A stretch of 64,000 bases of DNA from Vulcanisaeta distributa JCM 11217 (GCF_001316005.1 NZ_BBBJ01000001.1:248001-312000); one strand, 5' to 3'. Shown: positions 1 to 9,868, counted from the first letter of the stretch. Translations and numbers: made by a program. Notes: generated by a model not told the origin, from the sequence alone.

Positions 1-399
1 AGGCTCCTCCCTTATGTAATTACCTATCCTGCCCGAAGCCGCTGATGCACTTATGTGTATGAACTTTATTGATTTATCAACGTTGAGTATTGCCCTCGCG
101 ATATTGCGAGGAACCTCAACATGGGCATTCCATAATTCATTCCATGAGCCGTTTAACAAACCAACCGTATTAAATACGTAATTCGGCCTAACACTACTGA
201 TTAGCTTCACTACCTCATCGTAATTACCTGGGTCTAACCTATGCGGTTTAACGTTCAATTCAAGTATGTCCCTCATCATGAACGCCTTACTGCCGTGAAT
301 GGACCTGTAGGTTATATGTACATCAAAGCCTTTATCAACTAAGTGCTTAGCCAGGTTGGTAGCAATGAACCCAAGACCTATAATCAGTGCCTTCTCCAC
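1..399 (-). CDS. NAD-dependent epimerase/reductase, partial
   Basis: The reading frame is open from a GTG at 399 down to base 1, so 133 codons are visible and the C-terminus lies outside the window. The N-terminus has the nucleotide-binding pattern of extended short-chain dehydrogenases (ALIIGLGFIATNLAKHL: beta strand, GxGF loop, helix), followed by a second strand ending VHITYRS. A later FIHISASA segment fits the strand carrying the family's catalytic Ser. Substrate cannot be told. It is divergent from the MFS gene at 513, with the 113-base gap holding promoter-like AT-rich sequence. Confidence 0.7.
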   Translation of the reverse strand, partial: MEKALIIGLGFIATNLAKHLVDKGFDVHITYRSIHGSKAFMMRDILELNVKPHRLDPGNYDEVVKLISSVRPNYVFNTVGLLNGSWNELWNAHVEVPRNIARAILNVDKSIKFIHISASAASGRIGNYIREEP

Positions 400-512
400 A
401 GTGTCTTATTTATGACAAATAGTAATTAAGTCTTTCCCTAAATAGAGAAAATAGCCGATATCACTAACAAAGAAGGTTTTATAAATGCTGGGCTTCCGAA
501 TGCCATAATCGT

Positions 513-2620
513 ATGCAGAGGGAATTGTGGGTATCAATAAGTGAGGGTCAGAGAAGGGCTGTATTGATAAATGCATTTCTTGGGGCGTTGCTTGGATCAA
601 TAAATATCTCATCAGTCGTTATTGCATTACCTGCAATACTCAGGGGTATTGGGCTAAGCATTAATTCATCAATAGGCTTCATGATAATGGCTTGGATAAT
701 GTTTGCATATCCATTGATAATGGCAATAACCGTGGCGCTCATTGGCAGGTTATCTGACATGTATGGCAGGGGGGGTAGAGTATTCACGATAGGCGATGTC
801 GTATTCACCACAGCATCGTTACTACTGGGATTAACGCCAGGTTATGGAGCCATTGCCGGGATTCAAATGGTCATTTATAGATTCGTGCAAGGCTTAGGTG
901 GATCAATGATGTTCGGAAATAGCGCCGCTATAATAACTGATGTCTTTCCGCCAGAGCGTAGGGGGGGCGTGGCTCAGGGAATCGTTGGTATATCATTCAG
1001 TGCCGGTAGTATATTAGGCTGGTAATTGGCGGATTATTAGCAACTATTGATTGGAGGTGGGTATTTCTATTCAACGTACCAATAGGCGTTATCAGCATTG
1101 TATGGGCATATAAGAGTGTCTATAGGTTACCCACAGGGTATGTAAAGGCTAGGATTGATTGGGTTGGGGGCGTCATTACTAACAATATCATTAGTATTAT
1201 TACTCATGGGGGGGTTGATGCTGTCTATGATGCCCTATGGAGGCTCATCACTTGGTTGGGGGGCAATCCAATGGTTTGGGTATTACTCGGCGTTGGTGGC
1301 GCTTTATTTGCATTATTATTCGTTATTGAGTCCAGGGTCAGCGAACCAATGCTTAGGGTTAGGCTATTCAGGATTAGGCAGTTCACCTACGGCGTAGTGA
1401 GCAGTCTCTTCCTATTTCTTGCGCAGGGAGCTAACGTCTTTGTCCTATCACTACTCCTACAGGCGATTTACCTGCCGCTTCACGGCATTCCATACGCCGA
1501 TACACCACTTTGGGCTGGTATATACCTAATACCAAGCAGTATCACCAACGCGGTCTTCGCACCAATAGGCGGTAAACTGCTAAATAGGTTTGGCGCCAGG
1601 GTAGTATCTACATTAGGTGCAGTATTACTTGCAGTAAGTTTTGAATTATTAACATTACTACCGATAACTAACTTCAATTACATATGGTTTGCAGCAATAC
1701 TACTACTAATGGGTTCTGGTTCGGGGCTCTTCATGTCGCCAAACCTAGTATCAATACTAAGTGCCGTGCCACCGACGGAGAGGTCAGCCGCCTCTGGACT
1801 AAGGTCAGCAATGCAAAACATAGGATTACTGATGAGCTTCGCGATATTCCTAACGCTTATCTTAACCGGAGCCTCGACAGTACTGACTCAATCGATATAT
1901 AAGGCATTATTAAGCGCCGGGGGGGTCCCCATAGCAGATGCGGAGAAATTGGTATCAATACCACCCGTCTACGCGCTATTTGCTGCATTCCTGGGCTACG
2001 ACCCAATACAAACCTTAATTCAGCAGGCTGGAATATCGCTACCAAGCAACGTATTCTATAATATAGATAAGTTAACATTCTTCCCAAGTGCAATAGCGCC
2101 TGCAATGTCCGTGGGCTTCTATTATGCGTACCACGCAGCCGCGATACTAGCCTTACTAGCAGCCGTATTCTCATACCTAAGAGGTAAGGAGGCATTTCAC
2201 CATAACCAAATCCCCCCCGAGATTGCCCATGTAAGCGTGAAAGGCACTACGAAGGTTATAGAGCAGGCAAACACCATCGACCCATTAAATAATAAACCCA
2301 TTAGTGATACCAGCAATACCGCCAACATCGATATTAAATCAGATCCAATATTGAGAAAGGCCTATGCGGCCTATTTATTGATGAATACGGAACTTGGCGA
2401 AACTGTGTTGAATAGTATAACTGGTAGGGAGCTTGTTTATGCCGTAGCCGTGACCTCGGGACTACCTGAGTGGTTTATAAGCTTTGTAAATAATATTGAT
2501 AATTGCCAAATCACCAATTCAGCTCTAGAGACATTAATTAAGTACGTAAACATACCAGATTGGCTAAGTGAGGTCATTAATGGTTGGTTTAAAATAAGGG
2601 GGGGTTCAAGTAAAACGTAA
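513..2620 (+). CDS. MFS transporter, 14-TM drug:H+ antiporter type (frame-broken)
   Basis: Proton-coupled export protein of the inner membrane, DHA2-like. Three pieces in three frames join: 513 to about 1018, 1019 to about 1257, and 1257 to 2620. The first break fits loss of one G in TTAGG(G)CTGG. The second fits a G4 written as G6 after SLGW. MFS motif A is visible as GRLSDMYGR near residue 85, and PPERRG follows TM4. The last 110 residues after the final TM are hydrophilic, an extension not typical of the family. A TATA-like TTTATAAA at about 479-486 sits close enough for a leaderless ATG at 513. Substrate unknown. A second transporter of the type is at 59217-60624. Confidence 0.8.
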
Positions 2621-2675
2621 AATTATTTTAAGTAAGTTAATCATTTTAATAAGATCTAATTTTCAATTTTTAAAC

Positions 2676-2819
2676 TTATAGATATAGTATGTATGACCTA
2701 TTTCCACTCCACAAAACAGCCCTACCATCCCTTAGGTACTCAACAGCCGTATAGCCTCTGTATATCCTCCTTTCGGTATTCACGTGGTTATTCTTTGATC
2801 CTTCTTTGCTCATGAACAT
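2676..2819 (-). CDS. Small hypothetical protein (47 aa)
   Basis: Short frame on the minus strand beginning MFMSKEGSKNNHVN and ending SYILYL. It is preceded by GGTGAT six bases before the ATG and by an AT-rich TATA-like stretch (AATATAAATTTATT) about 45 bases upstream. That is more start context than chance would give. It fills most of the 350-base gap between the MFS gene and the IPP isomerase. No family is recognised. The gap otherwise holds only AT-rich sequence, including the probable promoter of the isomerase at 2944-2952. Confidence 0.4.
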   Translation of the reverse strand: MFMSKEGSKNNHVNTERRIYRGYTAVEYLRDGRAVLWSGNRSYILYL

Positions 2820-2974
2820 TTTCTTATCACCGAAACAAGGATAGAGTTTCTCTGTTAATAAATTTATATTGTGAAATGGGTTTAATCAATATATTAACTC
2901 TTGATAACTATATAGATTATAAATCACACAGAGCCTAGGATAAATTTTTATTTCGTTGATCAAATCATGTTTGA

Positions 2975-4058
2975 ATGATTGAGAGCAGGAAGGATGATCA
3001 TATTAGGATTGCATCGGAGCAAAATGTTGAGGAGGGCAACAACCTATTTAATGAAGTGCATCTCATACACATCGCATTGCCTGAGATCGACCTTGATGAT
3101 GTCGACACGGAAATCACGATTTTTAATAAGAAGTTATCATTTCCATTCATTATTGGCGCAATGACTGGCGGTACAGAGACTGCTGAAAGAATTAATGCCA
3201 CACTCGCTAGATGCGCTGAGGAGTTTGGTATTGGCATGTACGTTGCTCCCAGAGAGTCGCCATTGTTAAGCCTGAGACGGCTAGGAGCTTTAGGGTCGTT
3301 GCTGAGAATGCCCCCCCAACGGCCCTTAAGATAGCCAACCTAGGCGCCCCCCCACAGGTCTCTAGGCTTGATGAGAAGGTTCTCAGTGATTGGGTCTCAC
3401 AGGCGATAGACATGATTAATGCCGACGCAATAGCCATACACTTGAACCCTGCCCAGGAGGTTTTTCAACCTGAGGGTGAGCCCTGGTTTAGAGGCGTCAT
3501 TGATAAGCTTAGGTTCATTAAGAAGGTGGCTAATAGGCCGCTAATCGTTAAGGAGGTTGGTAATGGAATATCCATGGAGGTTGCAAAGGCACTTGCTTCT
3601 AAGGTAAGCCCTGATGCAATTGATGTTGCTGGCACTGGAGGTACGTCATTCATAAGGATTGAGAGCATAAGGCTGGAACTATTGATGAGGCCAATGTATT
3701 CAGTGGATGGGGAATACCAACTGCATTATCTATATGTGAGGTAAGGAGTGTCTATGACGGTATAGTGATCGCCTCAGGCGGTATTAGAAATGGTCTTGAC
3801 GGCGCTAAGGCAATAGCCATTGGCGCTAATGCCTTCTCCATGTCTAGACCACTCCTGCTTGCCGCACTCAAGGGATATGATGAAACCAGGAAGTTCATTA
3901 GTAAGTTACAGAGGGAGTTTAGGATTGCCATGTTCCTTACCGGTTCTAGGAGCATTAATGACCTCAGTAAGGCACCCATTGTTTTTGGCCCAACGATAAT
4001 CTCCTGGCTTAGCCAAAGGGGGGGTGTGCAATGCAGGCACATTAACCGTAGTGAATAA
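2975..4058 (+). CDS. fni: Isopentenyl-diphosphate isomerase type 2 (frame-broken)
   Basis: FMN- and NADPH-dependent isomerase converting IPP and DMAPP, feeding archaeal lipid synthesis. Family landmarks in order: RKDDHIRIA at the N-terminus, [12 protein letters not shown], then the reconstructed [53 protein letters not shown] and [13 protein letters not shown]. Two one-base losses break the frame, at about 3254 (GTTG(G)CTCCC) and about 3671 (ATAAGG(G)CTGG). Two C7 runs at 3311 and 3346 each add a codon beside A-P in conserved segments. Reconstructed length is near the usual 350 to 360. Start is ATG 2975. Confidence 0.9.
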
Positions 4059-4131
4059 TATAGTTATTGCTGTAGCTCCTGAGGGCGAGCATAAGCATTT
4101 TATAGATAATGAATTAACTTACCTATGAGTT

Positions 4132-4554
4132 ATGTCTATTCAGGGTATTTCATGCCCAAGATGCGGCTCAAGGAGGATAGCCATCGTTGTTTCGGAAACA
4201 TTGACATTTAAGTGCCTGGACTGTGGTTACACCTGGTCGCCAAACCTACCTGCCCAGGGCCTTGTTCACACTAAGGCCGGTGATGTTCACTGGACCGAGA
4301 TTAAGAAGATAATGGAGGATGCCATAAACTACGTCATAGGCCTACTAAATGAGGGTGTGGTTAATTGTGATGACGTTATTGGTAGGGTTCAGGAGAAGTA
4401 TGGTAATTACCTTTCATCGCGTGAAATCCTTAGAACCATAATAAATGGGGTTAAAAGGTATCTTGAAGAAATTAGATACAAGGACGTCAATAAATATTCA
4501 GCACTAAGTACCGAGCTGGCTAAGTGCAGGGAATTAATGAATAAGGGTGGCTGA
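4132..4554 (+). CDS. Zinc-ribbon protein of unknown function
   Basis: A 140-residue protein with an N-terminal zinc ribbon: CPRC at residues 8-11 and CLDC at 28-31, a TFIIS/TFIIB-like CxxC...CxxC spacing of 16. The remaining hundred residues are helical and charged (EIKKIMEDAINYVIGLL, then VKRYLEEIRYKD). Zinc binding and a nucleic-acid role are inferences from the ribbon only. A TATA-like TTTTATAG at about 4098-4105 lies some 27 bases before the ATG, consistent with a leaderless transcript. It converges on the ribosomal L2 gene with a 2-base gap. Confidence 0.65.
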   Translation: MSIQGISCPRCGSRRIAIVVSETLTFKCLDCGYTWSPNLPAQGLVHTKAGDVHWTEIKKIMEDAINYVIGLLNEGVVNCDDVIGRVQEKYGNYLSSREILRTIINGVKRYLEEIRYKDVNKYSALSTELAKCRELMNKGG

Positions 4555-4556
4555 TC

Positions 4557-5375
4557 TTATTCTGACGGCATAGCACTTGTCCTCTTATTCTTAAGTCTCG
4601 TCTTCTTCGAATAGCCAGATGCCCAGACCCTCTTACCCCTAGGCACGATCTGTGGACACCTCCTGCCAGTACACCTTGGCGCTATTATACCAACCTTCTG
4701 ACCAGGCGGTGCAGTCCTTGGCACCGGCGTCTCACCCTTCTGGTGACTACCACCACCATGTGGGTGAGCATATGCATTCATTGCCTTACCCCTAACTGTT
4801 GGGTACTTCCAGGACTTAGCCAGTGACCTGTAGTACTTGGCCCCAGCCTTAACCATCGGCTTCTCAATCCTGCCACCACCAGCCACTATGCCCACCGTTG
4901 CCCTGGCCCTCGAGTCTATCTCCATAACCTTACCACTGGGTAATTGAACAACAGTAGTGCTATCCTTATGGATGAGAACAACGGCGTAAGTACCGCCTGA
5001 CCTAACGAATTTGCCACCATCATTAACCCTCTTCTCAATGTTATAAATCATAGAGCCCTCAGGAATCTTGCCAAGCGGCAGTATATTGCCTGGCGTTGGC
5101 TTGGCCGCTGCGCCAATCTCTATGATCTGCCCAACGTACATGCCCTCAGCCGCGTAATTGAGGAATTCCCTACCATCCTCAAGCACTATCCTAGCTACGG
5201 GAGCATTAAGACCAGGCACATGCATCAACTCCTTAACAACGCCCCCCCTAATTACGCTATTAAGCTCGGCATCACTCATTGGTAAATACCTAACGGGACC
5301 CTCCCTAATCCAGCTTGGGCTTCTGAACTGCGAACCGCCTCTCCCTCGTCTCTGCACTAGTATTCTCTTGCCCAC
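4557..5375 (-). CDS. rpl2: 50S ribosomal protein L2
   Basis: Primary rRNA-binding protein next to the peptidyl-transferase centre. The 272 residues are intact in one frame. Archaeal landmarks: MGKRILVQRRGRG at the start, VPGLNAPVARI, PEGSMIYNIE, and the invariant NAYAHPHGGGSHQ near residue 212, followed by a basic tail. The VIRGGVV segment near residue 41 carries one more Gly than expected and sits exactly on a C7 run at 5242. The gene is divergent from 5441, sharing an AT-rich promoter zone (TTTTTAAATATTTA at about 5408-5421) that lies 25-45 bases from both starts. Confidence 0.95.
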   Translation of the reverse strand: MGKRILVQRRGRGGSQFRSPSWIREGPVRYLPMSDAELNSVIRGGVVKELMHVPGLNAPVARIVLEDGREFLNYAAEGMYVGQIIEIGAAAKPTPGNILPLGKIPEGSMIYNIEKRVNDGGKFVRSGGTYAVVLIHKDSTTVVQLPSGKVMEIDSRARATVGIVAGGGRIEKPMVKAGAKYYRSLAKSWKYPTVRGKAMNAYAHPHGGGSHQKGETPVPRTAPPGQKVGIIAPRCTGRRCPQIVPRGKRVWASGYSKKTRLKNKRTSAMPSE

Positions 5376-5440
5376 GGTTAATCCCGTTAATGGTGATGGG
5401 TAGTGGGTTTTTAAATATTTACATTAATGGGTAATGCAGG

Positions 5441-5994
5441 ATGAGGAATTCGAAGAATCAGGAGAAGACTATAGTCGTTAGGAAGGCGGGGGGGACTGAT
5501 GAGTATAGTCTTATAGAGATTAATAATGGTGATGTTCATGAATTTGAGGAGAAGGGTATTGGCGATGTGAGGGATGGGACCATGGTTCTAAGGCCCATTG
5601 AGCTTGTGTACCTGTCCATTATCGGGTACAGGGTGATGATTGATGGTAATGAGGTTGGTGTGAATGAGTTGATAAGGGAGGTTAAGAATCCGCACGCCTT
5701 AACGGTGTACCTGGACATGAGGAAGAGGGGGGGTTACTTCATAAAGCCCGTGGTTAATGGCCCAGTGGACTTCCTGGTGTGGGATAAGGGTAAGAGCCCG
5801 GTGAATTCGAGCCCGAGGTACATGATTAAGATAGTCACTGAGGGGGGGTTGGGCATACAAGTAATGGAATTACTAAATGTGCTGAAGTACAGTGAGAGTA
5901 TGGGTGCGCAGTTGGTCCTTGCGCTCGTGAGTTCTGAGGGGGGGTTATCACTTATTATAAGGCATTCACATTTAAGCCTGTTAAGGGTGGTTGA
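5441..5994 (+). CDS. tRNA-splicing endonuclease, non-catalytic-type subunit
   Basis: Reconstructed to 184 residues, it shows the archaeal EndA layout: an N-terminal alpha/beta domain, then YLDMRKRGYFIKP, DFLVW, and a final strand EGVITYYKAFTF. The catalytic His and Lys expected after the DF(x)V(Y) strand and in the helix before the last strand are not visible (SSPRYMIKI and MGAQLVLALV stand there). It therefore resembles the structural subunit of crenarchaeal heterotetrameric endonucleases. The frame breaks at 5938, where a G5 is written as G7. Three other G7 runs at 5488, 5727 and 5842 add Gly in frame. Intron-bearing tRNAs in this window are plausible substrates. Confidence 0.7.
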
Positions 5995-5997
5995 TTC

Positions 5998-6299
5998 ATG
6001 GTCACGATTAAGGACATAGAGCAGGTATTAACTATGGTTAGGAACAAGGGGGGGCTTAGGGTCATCATTAGGCTGAGGAAGTCAAGGAACATGATCGCCC
6101 TCGAGAAGGAGATTAGGGCCTTGAGCCTGAGGGTAATTACGTGGCCTGGGCTTCGGCATTTCCAGCACCGCCTCACCAGATCATTGATGCGTATGGGATA
6201 GCCTCGATAGAGATCTACTGCAGGAATGAATTAATTAAGCAGTTAAGTGATTGGAAGGAACTCGTCAGAGAGCTTCAGTTACTAAATGAGTGCCATTAA
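5998..6299 (+). CDS. Hypothetical protein (frame-broken)
   Basis: Starts three bases after the endonuclease subunit (MVTIKDIEQVLTMVRNKG), so the two are likely co-transcribed. The frame shifts at about 6135, after which it reads WASAFPAPPHQIIDAYG and ends ELVRELQLLNECH. About 99 residues in all. The first half is an alpha/beta segment with basic residues. No family is recognised. A role linked to the endonuclease is suggested only by the operon. It overlaps the convergent radical SAM gene by four bases. Confidence 0.55.
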
Positions 6300-7261
6300 C
6301 TGCTCTCAACTGTGTATTCCTTACCGCCAATCCTCAGCTTAATGACAACGCCACTCTCGCTCTTGCTCTCCACAGTACCGTCATCAAGCACAACCTCATT
6401 CCCACCACTAACCCTCATATTAATCCTAAATAGCCTAGCGCCGATTTGGGCTAAGTCCTTATAGCGGGATGTACATACGTTAACGTTTATCCAAGGCCAC
6501 CTCCTCCTAATCTCACTGGCTATTTTAACGCCGGCATCAATACTGCCTATAACGCTACCGTCGGGCCCCCGGTTTATAGCCCATACTTATCAAGTTACTT
6601 ATGTTTGCGGGGCTTACGTCAAGTTCGTTCAAGTTCACAAAGCTTATCAGGCCATTATTAATGAGTAGTTCAGCAACCTTAACAATATCATCCTCGAACC
6701 TGGGCAGGCAGGTACCTCAAGGCCAAGCTCAATACCCGCGTCCTTAAGTATCTTAAGTAGACCAAGCTTACCATTTAACTGGGTCGGGTTTATTGCGTGT
6801 ATTCTGACCTCATCAATACCACTGCCGGCCAACTTCTTAATTGCCTCCTCATTAATGTTTAGGGCGTGGGTATACATGTGTATGTGAAAGCCCTGTCCAT
6901 AAATGTCCTTGAGTAGTTTCACTAACGTAACTACCCTATCAACAACCATTATTGGATCACCACCCGTGATCGCCAATCCATTTGACCCAGCCCTATCCAA
7001 CTCATCAATTATATCATCAGGGAACTTATTGACTGGTCTATCGTTAATGAACATAACGTCCCTGCCAAACCTATCCCTACTCACTGGGCAGTAGAAGCAA
7101 TTAAGTGGGCATATCCCAGTTATGAAGAGCACGCTTTTAATGCCCAGTTGGCACTGCCTACATCCCTTCGCAAACTCCCCCCCAAACACTATGTTGAGTC
7201 GTCTCATTACTCGGGAGGCTATAACGTACCCCCCCCTTATAAATGCATGTGCGTTAAGCAT
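6296..7261 (-). CDS. Radical SAM protein (COG2108-like)
   Basis: Radical SAM enzyme with the cluster-binding motif CPLNCFYC (C-x3-C-x2-C), preceded by an extra Cys pair, GCRQCQLG. Further core elements: GLAITGGDP, where the SAM-binding GGDP follows the second strand, and HIHMYTHAL. The layout matches the archaeal family resembling pyruvate formate-lyase activating enzyme whose reaction is unknown. The frame breaks near 6708 and at the C5 run at 6568. The C-terminal hundred residues (ELDVSPANIS to GGKEYTVESS) follow in another frame and include a beta-rich tail. Two more runs (7178, 7232) add Gly. Start is ATG 7261, divergent from the rhomboid gene. Confidence 0.8.
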
Positions 7262-7288
7262 TTTAATGAATTAGAACCGTAATGAACG

Positions 7289-7885
7289 ATGTATAGATTC
7301 AGAAACACGTTGATCGCCTTCATAGTCTCAACGGCATTTACAATACCCATATTCATAGCCATGGGCATTAACCAGGCAACCTACGAAACCGTAGTAGCAT
7401 TGCTGGGTAGTACATGGCCCCCAATAACTCCCTGGGGGGGCTTCCTAACAGCCATATTCGCACACCCAACATATACGGACTACCTCTTTGATATGTTAAC
7501 CCTATGGATGATTGGGCCATACTTCGAGACAATGTTCGGAACCAGGAACTTCTGGCTAACCTTCATGCTCAGTGGCGTAGCTCAGCACTCTCGCCAATAC
7601 TCTACTACGCAATGGGGACCCCCCCAGTCCTCGTTGGTGGCTCCTCAGGCGCGTTATTTGGCTTAGTCGGCTTCATAATAGCCACGCCGCATAGGGGGCG
7701 TGATACTGGCAAATCCAATAAATATAATAGCGATAATATTCTTACTATCACCACTGGCCTTCGCCTTCGGCATAGCATATCTAGGTCACTTGCTCGGCTT
7801 TATCGTGGGCATAATAATTGGTTACTTATACGTGAAGAGAGAACAGCGTTTTAGTTATGTAAAGTACCTCGGCTTTGCTAATTAA
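7289..7885 (+). CDS. Rhomboid-family intramembrane serine protease (frame-broken)
   Basis: Six-helix membrane protein with the catalytic serine in GSSGALFG and the partner histidine in YLGHLLGFIVG, the Ser-His dyad of rhomboids. The N-terminal half has ITPW followed by LTAIFAHP, the usual amphipathic loop before TM2. Two breaks: one C lost at about 7583 (GTAG(C)CTCAGC) and a G4 written as G5 at 7692. The C7 run at 7619 and the G7 run at 7435 each add a codon. Reconstructed length is about 197, normal for archaeal rhomboids. Substrates unknown. Confidence 0.85.
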
Positions 7886-7919
7886 TGAATCTACTTGGAA
7901 TAGAAACAATAATACTTAA

Positions 7920-7942
7920 TAATATACTAAGTTAGTATATTA
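7920..7942. promoter_or_regulatory. 23-bp perfect palindrome at a start codon
   Basis: Arms AATATACTAA and TTAGTATATT flank a single central G, and one further T/A pair extends it to 23 bp. It ends two bases before the ATG at 7945. The AT-rich arms could include the TATA element, so a dimeric regulator bound here would block initiation. It could also be a remnant repeat end, because a patch of gene fragments begins here. Confidence 0.5.
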
Positions 7943-7944
7943 GT

Positions 7945-8148
7945 ATGCCAGGGATAGGCCTTAAATACGTAATACTTGCATCAATAATAATCCTGCTGGC
8001 AATAACAATAACAGCCAGTGCAAGTCAGGTGGAACACCCATGGATCTACAACATGACGATACCCCTCGGTAAGGATCCGTTCGTTACATACAACGGCTTT
8101 TACTCCTTCGAGCATACCAACCACTACCACCGAGTGTTAAGCCCATAG
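7945..8148 (+). pseudogene. Truncated secreted-protein N-terminus
   Basis: Codes for 67 residues beginning with a clear signal peptide or anchor (MPGIGLKYVILASIIILLAITITA), then an extracellular-looking stretch (VEHPWIYNMTIPLGKDPF) that stops after HTNHYHRVLSP. It ends just before a PaREP2b fragment on the other strand, so the original gene was probably cut by that insertion. An alternative is a true short secreted peptide. Promoter-like sequence and a long palindrome precede it. Confidence 0.45.
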
Positions 8149-8160
8149 TAATTCATGTAT

Positions 8161-8409
8161 TCACAAATGCCGTATTCCCATACCAAACCAATTAAATAAT
8201 GCATATGCGGTTATACCACAGAACATCTCATTACTAAGCAATACGCTTTTGTGTTTCTTGACTCGGTTTAGGAACTCGTTAATCAGCTTCATGACTTCCT
8301 CAATTACTCTAGGATCATTGACTGGTTCGCCGCATTTAAGTCTCCTCGAGTTCTTAGCCTTGACGCCCCAGCAAATCCTTGAGCCGTTAAGAGACATGGA
8401 GACATCCAT
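8161..8409 (-). pseudogene. PaREP2b N-terminal fragment
   Basis: Eighty-two residues matching the beginnings of the two longer PaREP2b genes in this window (24976-26540 and 35828-37385): ICWGVKAKNSRRLKCGEP aligns with VCWGVKARGNKRLKCGNE, and LINEFLNRVKKHKSVLLS aligns with LINVFLNRVEKHKDILLS. After about 60 residues the similarity ends and the frame closes, so only the first fifth of the gene remains. PaREP2b proteins are a lineage-specific repeated family of Thermoproteales with no established function. Confidence 0.7.
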
Positions 8410-8502
8410 AGATTAACTCCCAACAAAGCTAATAAATCACTACCAGGGAGGTACTGAACAGACTTAAGTAAGCAATTGAAGGAGGGCTGTATTTTAATTA
8501 GG

Positions 8503-8619
8503 TTATGGGTGCACTCTTTGTCCTCCCACGTATGTTTCTATTATCTTTATGTTTCTTAATTCCTTACCGTTTATGCTTAGTGGGTCTTTATCAATTATTA
8601 TGAAGTCGGCCAGGTAGCC
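8503..8619 (-). pseudogene. Amidohydrolase C-terminal remnant
   Basis: Thirty-eight codons reading GYLADFIIIDKDPLSING then KELRNIKIIETYVGGQRVHP and a stop. This is the characteristic end of YtcJ/imidazolonepropionase-like metal-dependent hydrolases (ADFVVLDxDPL...I.V..T.VGG..V). A stop codon directly precedes GYL in this frame, so the metal-binding barrel is gone. Position 8619 marks a junction with unrelated sequence. Confidence 0.65.
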
Positions 8620-8627
8620 TCATACCC

Positions 8628-8987
8628 ATGCTCAGCCGCGTATATTCAATATGCACAGTTAACCTGGGAATGGATGCGCATGAGCACTACTCATTGCCGG
8701 GTATGGACTACAAGACAGATGTACTCGAATACCTCAACTCCTACGGTTTCATGAACCTGACGCTACAAATAATTAATCCATACGGCGGCGCAGTGGTCAC
8801 AGGAATATCCGGAAACTACGCTAGAACAAGTAAGGAGTTAACGGCAGTGCATACCTACTCATACCCAACTGGTATACCCGGCTACCTGGAGAAGTTCTGT
8901 GCATTGGCAATATCGCCAAACGCCACAGACCTAATTGGTTATTACCAATACGTAATGCTGAGACTAATGAGGCTAGGCAGTGGCTGA
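8628..8987 (+). pseudogene. Orphan fragment, probable C-terminal part of a secreted protein
   Basis: A 119-residue frame (DYKTDVLEYLNSYGFMNLT, then GGAVVTGISGNYARTSKEL) with no signal peptide and no promoter, starting immediately beyond the junction at 8619. The composition (Tyr, Asn, Gly rich) fits extracytoplasmic proteins of this lineage. It might be the distal part of the gene whose N-terminus is at 7945, but the frames cannot be joined by sight. No family is recognised. Confidence 0.4.
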
Positions 8988-9100
8988 TGAATTAGTTAGG
9001 GATAGAAACTTAAAAATCACCATGAATTAAAATAATCCTAACTCGAAAACTGGTTAATTAACATATATAAAGACATTGTTGTATGAGTATAATATAGAGT

Positions 9101-9814
9101 ATGAATAAGCCATTAGTCATTACAATAATGTCAGTTGCTGTATTGGCAGTAATTCTGGTCATACTAATGCTCATCTACGGTATACCAACAAAGACGCTAC
9201 AATTGCTTGACCTCATTAGAATTCAAGCGGAGGCTCAACAAGTACCTCAATCAAGTATGCCATTATGCTCTAACGGCAGTAATTCGTGGTTTGCCAATGA
9301 ATTTAATGTTGACATGACTCTGCGTCAGGGAAACAATTCAATAACCATTAATAAGGGGGGGTCCATAGTGTATATGGAGATTCCGTACTACTCAAATATA
9401 AAATATACCTTCATAATTCATAAGCCTAAGAATGTCTTTATACTGATGTTCCTTCTTGGAGAAACTTGCTCCCCAGTTATAATGCCCAATGCTGGTGGTG
9501 TAATCGAGATAGAGCTTAGGGACTTAACATGGTACATAATGGTTAATTCTAGCGGATTTGCGGAGATAGTGTATCCGTCATGCTTTTTACAGACTAAAAC
9601 GATAAATATACGTGTAGACTCTATGGGATGCATACCAGTATATAATCTATATGATGATTATATATACGTATTCGTATATCCACCAGTAGCTCAACCACCA
9701 GGTTGGAAACCAACACTGAACATATACCTAATGTCTAATTGCACATTTTACGACTTAAGTAATTGTAATTACCTCAGCGAGACCGTCTACATATACTTCA
9801 GGGAGAGCGGTTAA
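9101..9814 (+). CDS. Membrane-anchored extracellular protein, unknown
   Basis: A 237-residue protein with one N-terminal TM helix (residues 5-26, ITIMSVAVLAVILVILMLIY) and a long beta-rich exterior domain holding seven Cys (CSNG, GETCSPV, PSCFLQ, MGCIPV, SNCTF, SNCNY) that could pair. The tail is rich in Tyr and Pro (YVFVYPPVAQPPGW). Nothing identifies a function. A TATA-like ATATATAAAG at 9063-9072 lies about 30 bases before the ATG, so the transcript is probably leaderless. A G7 at 9354 adds a Gly. Confidence 0.65.
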   Translation: MNKPLVITIMSVAVLAVILVILMLIYGIPTKTLQLLDLIRIQAEAQQVPQSSMPLCSNGSNSWFANEFNVDMTLRQGNNSITINKGGSIVYMEIPYYSNIKYTFIIHKPKNVFILMFLLGETCSPVIMPNAGGVIEIELRDLTWYIMVNSSGFAEIVYPSCFLQTKTINIRVDSMGCIPVYNLYDDYIYVFVYPPVAQPPGWKPTLNIYLMSNCTFYDLSNCNYLSETVYIYFRESG

Positions 9815-9868
9815 GGTCATTCGTGACCCCATCATCACCAGGTCAGTGGCGGCACAACCCAATCACTA
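9815..9868 (-). ncRNA. Candidate C/D box guide RNA
   Basis: On the minus strand: box C-like GTGATTG (9860-9866), 13-nt guide, box D' CTGA (9843-9846), 4-nt spacer, box C' GTGATGA (9832-9838), 11-nt guide, then only a weak box D (ATGA, 9817-9820). Spacing is right for an archaeal 2'-O-methylation guide but two of four boxes are degenerate. It lies between a secreted-protein gene and a HEPN-like gene. Confidence 0.4.
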
